From positions 1-11,222 of the forward strand of contig CAIODK010000271.1 in NCBI GenBank assembly GCA_903856995.1: a stretch of 11,222 nt of DNA, given 5' to 3'. Each line of letters begins with the position of its first letter. The first letter of the stretch is position 1. Under the pieces are notes generated by a model. The model was not told where the DNA came from. It did not search any database and was given only the letters and a program-made list of their open reading frames with translations. The position numbers and the translations under genes are program-made. Below are positions 6,857-11,222 of the stretch, piece by piece. The DNA comes from an uncultured Burkholderiales bacterium. Its GTDB lineage: Bacteria; Pseudomonadota; Gammaproteobacteria; Burkholderiales; Burkholderiaceae_C.

Positions 6857-7411
6857 TCGCCTGCGCATCATTTCATGCGACATGGCGTCCAATTGATCGC
6901 TGTTAGACGCTCGCTTTGCCGCCGGATAAATATCCAACTCTTCTTGGTTGATGTGTTCGTTGTAGGCTGCAGCAAAGGCGTCGAGTGCCCCATTATCGGC
7001 ATCACTGAACGCGACCCAAGTGTTGGCATCGGTATTCACCACTGACGCCAGTAAATGCTTAACGACGACCCAGCTCTTTTCCATTTCAATATGGTCTTGC
7101 TTGAGTCGAAGCACCAAAGCATCTAGCGTAGTGTCATGCAGGGCTAGGACGACCGGGAACACATGCATCTCCTCGTCCAAGTGGTGATGCGGAGCCGCAA
7201 TATCAAAATAACGAATGACGTCGGTGGCCGCCTTAGATGCGTGGGTGTCCCAGCCGTGTTCTGACAAATGGTGTCGGAGTTTGACGAGCAAAGCCAACAT
7301 GCGTTCCACACGTTCGTGGCAAGCGCTGAGCATCTCAAACGGTGCTTCAAAACCAACGCTGGGGGATCGATGCCCAGGTAGACCAACGCCTACCGCAGCT
7401 GAATGAACCAT
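6842..7411 (-). CDS. Hemerythrin-like (HHE domain) protein
   Basis: This 189-residue protein has the four-helix hemerythrin pattern of metal ligands spread along the chain: H32 (ACHERVERML), the HHHLDEEMHVFP stretch with H75-H77 and E80/E81, H107 with E111 (QDHIEMEKSW), and NEHINQEELDIYP with H153 and E157/E158. Such proteins usually bind a non-heme di-iron centre and act in oxygen or nitric oxide sensing, binding or iron-sulfur repair; which applies here cannot be told. There is no signal peptide, so it should be cytoplasmic. The ATG at 7411 is chosen because GGGGAG lies seven bases upstream. A TTG fifteen bases earlier stays in frame but would use that site as coding sequence. The gene begins 2 bases after the nitroreductase stop and is the last gene of the minus-strand nar-type operon. 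Confidence 0.88.
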   Translation of the reverse strand: MVHSAAVGVGLPGHRSPSVGFEAPFEMLSACHERVERMLALLVKLRHHLSEHGWDTHASKAATDVIRYFDIAAPHHHLDEEMHVFPVVLALHDTTLDALVLRLKQDHIEMEKSWVVVKHLLASVVNTDANTWVAFSDADNGALDAFAAAYNEHINQEELDIYPAAKRASNSDQLDAMSHEMMRRRGQSD

Positions 7412-7413
7412 GG

Positions 7414-8013
7414 TCAATCTCCCCAAACTTGAACGAATTGATGAGCCTCAGGCCGTGGCTTGAAAGGCTTACGCGAGCTCACGGTTCCAACATTTAAAAA
7501 ACAAATCGCATGCTCGGAGCGATTGAGCTGCAAACCCGATCGGAACGATTGGGCCTTGAGCGCCTTACCGCTCGTCAGGCCCGTGCCGTAGCCCATGGCG
7601 TTGGCCAGCAGCATGAAGTTTTGCACCGCGCACCCGGCACTCAACACACGCTCATGCATGTCAATCTCTGGGTCGCCTTTGGCCGCATCCACGATCAACA
7701 CCATCAGCAAGGGCGAGCGTCGCGCCTTGTCGCGGGCTTGTTCAAGTTGTTCATCGGTCGCGCTTGGATCGCGCTCACTGAGCGCTTGCGCGAACAGCTC
7801 ACCCAAGTCTTCTCTTTTGTGCGCAGGGATGACCAAGAATCGCCAAGGATTGATGAGGTCGTGGTCGGGTGCCGTCGACGCGGCCAAAAACAATTTTTCT
7901 ATTTCTACAGCACTCGGCCCTGGCTCGATGAGCCGTTTTGGCAAGATGGTTTGTCGCGTGGCCATCACTTGGCTCACCATGAGCAGCTGATTCTCTTTCT
8001 CGACATCACTCAT
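7414..8013 (-). CDS. Nitroreductase-family flavoprotein, YdjA-like
   Basis: This 199-residue protein matches the short NAD(P)H-dependent, FMN-binding nitroreductase group typified by E. coli YdjA. Features seen are ASTAPDHDLINPWRFLVI (about residues 45-62), the SAGCAVQNFMLLANAMGYGTGLTSG block (125-149) and the CFLNVGT strand (171-177). It is somewhat longer than YdjA because of N-terminal residues before ATRQTILPKRL. The physiological substrate of this family is generally unknown; reduction of nitroaromatics is a side activity and should not be assumed. The ATG overlaps the end of the carbonic anhydrase gene by eight bases, with GGAG seven bases upstream, so its translation is probably coupled. 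It is followed after 2 bases by the hemerythrin gene. Confidence 0.9.
   Translation of the reverse strand: MSDVEKENQLLMVSQVMATRQTILPKRLIEPGPSAVEIEKLFLAASTAPDHDLINPWRFLVIPAHKREDLGELFAQALSERDPSATDEQLEQARDKARRSPLLMVLIVDAAKGDPEIDMHERVLSAGCAVQNFMLLANAMGYGTGLTSGKALKAQSFRSGLQLNRSEHAICFLNVGTVSSRKPFKPRPEAHQFVQVWGD
7419..7424 (-). promoter_or_regulatory. Ribosome binding site deciding the hemerythrin gene start
   Basis: On the minus strand GGGGAG stands seven bases before the ATG at 7411 and lies inside the final codons of the nitroreductase gene. It argues against the in-frame TTG start at 7426. Confidence 0.6.
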
Positions 8014-8692
8014 TCAAATGCTCCACATGTGGCGTAAAAGGACCCGTTCCGCTGTGAGTCGAACGCGATGCGGGCACAAAGTCGCCGCGCTGTACGTCGA
8101 ACACATGGACCTCACCCTCTTCAATCACATAGTGCCAACCGTGCAGCTTCAAGCGCCCTGCCTCGACCTCGCGCCTGACCATCGGGTAGTCCATCAGCCG
8201 CTCCAGCTGCAACACCACCGACCGTTGCTCCGTGCGCAAGAGCGCTTCAGGGCAAGGTCGCACAGGTAACAAGGCTTCATCCACCAAGCGCAACCAGTTT
8301 TGCAATGCTTTGGCCTCTTTGGGGGCACCCTCGTAGGCGGTGCGTATGGCGCCGCAGTGGCTGTGGCCGCACACAATGATGCTTTTCACGTGCAGCATGA
8401 GGACAGCAAACTCAATCCCTGCCATGGTGCCGTGTAGACCATGCGAGCCGTCATAGGGCGGGACCAATGCACCGACATTGCGCACGATGAACAACTCACC
8501 AGGCCCTGCCCCTGTCAGCAGATAGGGCACCAGCCGGGAATCAGAGCAACCGATGAACAAAGTTTTGGGATGCTGTCCTTGCGCCACCAAGTCCTGAAAC
8601 CGTTGTTGGTGCAACGGGAAATAGTCCGCATGAAAACGCTGCAAGCGATGCAGCAGCTCATCAGAAGACTCAGGCGGCGCGGGTGGGATCAT
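8006..8692 (-). CDS. Beta-class carbonic anhydrase
   Basis: This 228-residue zinc enzyme interconverts CO2 and bicarbonate. The zinc ligands and active-site dyad are plain: C49, D51 and R53 in GCSDSRLVP, and H110 with C113 in CGHSHCGA. The surrounding sequence (VRNVGALVPPY, GTMAGIEFAV) is typical of bacterial type-I beta-carbonic anhydrases, the group that includes E. coli CynT and Can. I do not assign a symbol because the sequence alone does not separate these. The start ATG overlaps the prolyl isomerase stop as ATGA with no separate ribosome site, and the 3' end overlaps the nitroreductase start by eight bases. This makes it an internal member of the nar-type operon. It lies about 2 kb from cynS on the opposite strand. 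It could resupply bicarbonate used by cyanase, but that is inference. Confidence 0.95.
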   Translation of the reverse strand: MIPPAPPESSDELLHRLQRFHADYFPLHQQRFQDLVAQGQHPKTLFIGCSDSRLVPYLLTGAGPGELFIVRNVGALVPPYDGSHGLHGTMAGIEFAVLMLHVKSIIVCGHSHCGAIRTAYEGAPKEAKALQNWLRLVDEALLPVRPCPEALLRTEQRSVVLQLERLMDYPMVRREVEAGRLKLHGWHYVIEEGEVHVFDVQRGDFVPASRSTHSGTGPFTPHVEHLNE

Positions 8693-9546
8693 TGCACCAA
8701 GGACGAGGCGTCCCCATCCAGCTCAATCCCTGTGACATGCGCCAAGCCCACCAAGCGACGCATGTATTGCCCCAGCGCGGTTGCGCGGGACTGCCATTGC
8801 AAACGGGATGCAATTTGGGCCTTCAAGGTTTCAAAGTCTGGCAGATGCCCTGGGTTCACATCGAGCACATCGACAAGATGGAAACCAAACCGTGTGTGTA
8901 CCAAGCGGGGGCGCAGACCGGTCCCTTGGCTGGACTCTTGCAGGTAGAACAGTTCTTTGGCGAACTCAGGCGCACAGTCGTTAGGGGTCAGCCAACCGAG
9001 TGCGCCGCCTTGCGCGCCCGTCGGGCAATTTGACAACTCGCCAGCCAACTGGGCAAAGCGCTCAGGGGCCACGTCTTTGTGCGACAACTCAAGCAAAGCA
9101 GCTTCTGCGCGTTGTGCCAACGCTTGCACATTCACACCGGGTGTGACGGCAAACAAAATGTGGCGTACCAAGCGCTCCTGACCCACGGTGAACTGGGCCT
9201 GATGTGCCTCGTAATACCGTTTGGCTTCTTCTTGTGTGGGTTGCGGAGAGACGACTTCGGTCTCAAGCATACGGTCCACGATGTCTTGCTGTTCAGCCAA
9301 CAACGTGGGAGCCATCAAGCCCGTGTGCGGTGGCAAATGCCCGAGCCTGACCGCCTCTTGACGCAACAATTCGGAATAGGCCCGCTCACGCAAGGTCTCG
9401 TGATCCACGGTTTCGCCGGGCGCTTGCAAAGCAATGCCATTGATGCTGGCGATCGCGGCAGCATCAACGCTCTGACAACCGCAAGAGCCACTGCCGCAGC
9501 CCTCTGACGTGTTGCTCTGGTTCTCATGGGAGGTATGGATCGTCAT
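8689..9546 (-). CDS. Parvulin-type (PpiC) peptidyl-prolyl cis-trans isomerase, nar-associated
   Basis: This 285-residue protein has a parvulin domain: VRHILF (128-133), FAQLAGELSNCPTGAQGGALGWL (164-186) and the closing TRFGFHLVDVLDV (218-230). An N-terminal helical region (about 45-115) resembles the NifM/SurA layout. It catalyses proline isomerisation and probably helps fold or assemble another protein. There is no signal peptide, so unlike SurA it should be cytoplasmic. The N-terminus has a short Gly/Ser/Cys segment with C17, C22 and C24. The ATG at 9546 is chosen because AGGA lies seven bases upstream and it clears the narI stop by 32 bases; the frame is open to 9756 but only by running through narI. 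PpiC genes directly after narI are known in Pseudomonas nar operons, which supports a role in maturing nitrate reductase. Confidence 0.93.
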   Translation of the reverse strand: MTIHTSHENQSNTSEGCGSGSCGCQSVDAAAIASINGIALQAPGETVDHETLRERAYSELLRQEAVRLGHLPPHTGLMAPTLLAEQQDIVDRMLETEVVSPQPTQEEAKRYYEAHQAQFTVGQERLVRHILFAVTPGVNVQALAQRAEAALLELSHKDVAPERFAQLAGELSNCPTGAQGGALGWLTPNDCAPEFAKELFYLQESSQGTGLRPRLVHTRFGFHLVDVLDVNPGHLPDFETLKAQIASRLQWQSRATALGQYMRRLVGLAHVTGIELDGDASSLVQ

Positions 9547-9578
9547 GGTGGAGTCCTGAATGTGTGGGGTGCGAAATT

Positions 9579-10298
9579 TCAACGACGGCTGAGTGGCACG
9601 CGGGGCGTCATGCCCATACGACGGCTGCGCACCAACTGGTACGGACGCACCACATAGGCTAAGGTACCAAAGCCACTCCAGACGTGCACCAGCCGCGTGA
9701 ACGGGAAGATGAAGAAGATGCTCATGCCCAAGAACATGTGCGCCTTGAAGATCCAACTGGCTTCAGACAACAACTCCACCGCACCACCTCGGAAGGTGAC
9801 GATGCGTTGCGCCCATTCAGCGAGCTTGAGCATCATGCCGCCATCCAGATGCTGTGCAGACAGCGGGATCGTGGCCAAGCCCAAAGCGAACTGAACCCAC
9901 AGCAACACCAACAACACAATATCGCTCGGCTTGCTATTCACACGGATGCGCACGTCAAACAATCGGCGGTGCAACAGCACCGTCACCCCGATGAAACCCA
10001 TCACGCCAAACACACCGCCAGAGACCATGGCCAACAGTTGCTTGTCGCCAGCCGTCACGAAGTGTTCATACATGAAGTGGGGCGTGAGCATGCCCACGCT
10101 GTGTCCGCCTAACAAAAACAACACGCCGACATGGAACAAGTTGCTACCCCAACGCAACTGACCGCTGCGCAGGAGTTGAGAAGAATCACTCTTCCATGTG
10201 TACTGATCGCGGTCGAAACGGATCAGACTTCCGAGCAAAAACACACTCAGTGCAATGTACGGGTAGAGGCCAAAAATGAAATGGTCAAAGTAGCTCAT
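9579..10298 (-). CDS. narI: Respiratory nitrate reductase gamma subunit (cytochrome b)
   Basis: NarI anchors the NarGH nitrate reductase on the inner face of the cytoplasmic membrane and passes electrons from quinol through two b hemes. The 239-residue length and five hydrophobic segments fit the family. The four heme-ligand histidines fall at H56 and H66 (FHVGVLFLLGGH) and H187 and H205 (KAHMFLGM and RLVHVWSG), the same numbers as in E. coli NarI. GGGAG precedes the ATG, which overlaps the narJ stop as ATGA. The C-terminus is arginine-rich and presumably cytoplasmic. It is followed 32 bases later by the PpiC gene. The assignment is very secure. Confidence 0.97.
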   Translation of the reverse strand: MSYFDHFIFGLYPYIALSVFLLGSLIRFDRDQYTWKSDSSQLLRSGQLRWGSNLFHVGVLFLLGGHSVGMLTPHFMYEHFVTAGDKQLLAMVSGGVFGVMGFIGVTVLLHRRLFDVRIRVNSKPSDIVLLVLLWVQFALGLATIPLSAQHLDGGMMLKLAEWAQRIVTFRGGAVELLSEASWIFKAHMFLGMSIFFIFPFTRLVHVWSGFGTLAYVVRPYQLVRSRRMGMTPRVPLSRR

Positions 10299-10975
10299 AC
10301 TGAAACTCCCGGCGTGTGGCTGGATGCCTTTTTCACGAAATGAATGGGTTGGACATCACCCGGACGGGCCTGGCCACGCGTGCTACAGCCATCAAAGGCT
10401 TCGGGCTCGCTCCAGCTGTCGTCGAGTGACTCTTCCGCGGCTATCGCAACGGCTTGGGCTTTGTGACCTGCCAGCTCGAGCACGGCAGCCACCACCACGG
10501 CGTAGGGGCTTTCACGTTTGAGCAAGGCACTGAAGATGGCGTTCAAGATATGCGCCATTTCACCCAAGAATGCTTTGGCCACCTCAGGCGTTTGGGTTGA
10601 AGCGAACTCCAACACCACGCACAAATGGTCAGGCAACTCTTCAGGGGCAAGGAACAAGCCTGATTGCTCATACGTTTTGGTGAGATCGATCATGGCCGGA
10701 CCACGGTCGCGAGAGTCGCCGTGCACATGTTCAAACAAGTGCAGACAAGTCGCACGGCCACGGTCGAAGGTCTCGACGTAGCGCGACTCGGCATCCAATG
10801 TGTCGAGACGCAACAGGTGCGTGACCAAGGCTTGCAGTTCGGTGCGGCGCGCCAAGCCAAGCGCGCCCTCTTCTTCGAGCACCGGCAACAGCAGGGGTAG
10901 TTGCTGGCGCAACTCAGCGTCCGGATACGACAGCAACTGCGACAACACGCGTAGGGAATAACGAATGGGTTTCAT
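10295..10975 (-). CDS. narJ: Nitrate reductase molybdenum cofactor assembly chaperone
   Basis: NarJ is a cytoplasmic private chaperone that binds NarG and assists insertion of the molybdenum cofactor before the NarGH dimer attaches to NarI; it is not part of the final enzyme. The 226-residue length is normal. The family hallmark, YVETFDRGRATCLHLFEH followed by VHGDSRDRGPAM (about residues 66-95), is intact, as is the following YEQSGLFLAPEELPDHL segment. It starts 12 bases after narH with GAGG six bases before the ATG and overlaps narI by four bases, which fits coupled translation in a narGHJI operon. Confidence 0.97.
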   Translation of the reverse strand: MKPIRYSLRVLSQLLSYPDAELRQQLPLLLPVLEEEGALGLARRTELQALVTHLLRLDTLDAESRYVETFDRGRATCLHLFEHVHGDSRDRGPAMIDLTKTYEQSGLFLAPEELPDHLCVVLEFASTQTPEVAKAFLGEMAHILNAIFSALLKRESPYAVVVAAVLELAGHKAQAVAIAAEESLDDSWSEPEAFDGCSTRGQARPGDVQPIHFVKKASSHTPGVSV

Positions 10976-10987
10976 GGGAACCTCGAT

Positions 10988-11222
10988 TTAGACGACAGGT
11001 TGAATCGGAATCGTGCGGCGTTTGTCACCGCCAAACAAACTGGCATCGGACTGCCCATCAGAGCAACCATTGCCAAACGAAAAGCCGCAGCCACCACGCA
11101 CATCAAAGGCGTTTTCTGCATATTCACGGTGCGAGCTTGGGATCACAAAGCGATCTTCGTAATTCGCGATGGCCATGATTTGGTACATCTCTTCGACTTG
11201 AGCGACGGTCAAACCGGTTTGC
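10988..11222 (-). CDS. narH: Respiratory nitrate reductase beta subunit, C-terminal end (5' part outside window)
   Basis: Only the last 77 residues are visible; the frame is open through the right edge, so the iron-sulfur cysteine motifs of this electron-transfer subunit, which lie earlier, cannot be seen. The tail contains MAIANYEDRFVIPSSHRE, which is characteristic of proteobacterial NarH, then a GGCGFSFGNGCSDG segment and the terminal RRTIPIQPVV. NarH passes electrons from NarI to NarG at the inner membrane face. It precedes narJ by 12 bases. The identification rests on this tail plus the narJ-narI context. Confidence 0.92.
   Translation of the reverse strand, partial: QTGLTVAQVEEMYQIMAIANYEDRFVIPSSHREYAENAFDVRGGCGFSFGNGCSDGQSDASLFGGDKRRTIPIQPVV

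Noticed and set aside
7510..8037. Plus-strand open frame of about 175 codons opposite the nitroreductase gene
   Set aside because: It is antisense to a recognisable flavoprotein, has no family resemblance and lacks a ribosome site.
9547..9756. Upstream extension of the PpiC reading frame into narI
   Set aside because: The extra 70 residues are a shifted-frame reading of narI. The ATG at 9546 has a ribosome site and begins after narI stops.
9684..10112. Plus-strand open frame opposite narI
   Set aside because: It is rich in His, Gln and Glu as expected from the reverse of membrane-protein codons, and it lies antisense to all four heme-ligand histidines of narI.

Overview
The window looks like chromosomal DNA from a betaproteobacterium. 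The base composition is moderately GC-rich, and the protein sequences resemble those of Burkholderiales, most likely the Comamonadaceae (Limnohabitans/Rhodoferax/Acidovorax type). That placement rests on recognition of the protein families; no search was run. Nearly all of the window is coding, and it is devoted to inorganic nitrogen. Two gene clusters run towards each other and meet at about 6800-6842.

Plus strand, 1-6038, nitrogen assimilation. The order is the 3' two thirds of nirB (siroheme NAD(P)H nitrite reductase), nirD (its Rieske-type small subunit), a molybdopterin assimilatory nitrate reductase of the NasA type, cobA (SUMT, which makes the siroheme precursor) and cynS (cyanase). 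Gaps are 9, 15, -4 and 27 bases, so this reads as one operon: nitrate to nitrite to ammonium, the methyltransferase for the siroheme cofactor, and a second ammonium source, cyanate. cynS is followed by the longest non-coding stretch (6039-6181). This holds a 9/10 match to an FNR/Anr box and a run of GTCAC repeats, and it leads into a plus-strand gene for a small histidine-bearing membrane protein resembling the Mpo1/DUF962 family.

Minus strand, 11222-6842, respiratory nitrate reduction. Reading from the right edge there is the 3' end of narH, then narJ, narI, a cytoplasmic parvulin-type prolyl isomerase, a beta-carbonic anhydrase, a YdjA-like nitroreductase and a hemerythrin-like protein. All are tightly packed (gaps 12, -4, 32, -4, -8 and 2 bases). 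The first four follow the known nar arrangement with a PpiC gene, as in Pseudomonas. The carbonic anhydrase, nitroreductase and hemerythrin tail is the less expected part.

Together the window joins assimilatory nitrate/nitrite/cyanate use with anaerobic nitrate respiration. Bicarbonate is a cyanase substrate, so the carbonic anhydrase in the facing operon may connect the two. I saw no mobile elements, tRNA/rRNA genes, CRISPR arrays or broken genes. The points most worth a second look are the accessory tail of the nar operon, the cyanase placement, and the FNR-box-preceded Mpo1-like membrane protein.
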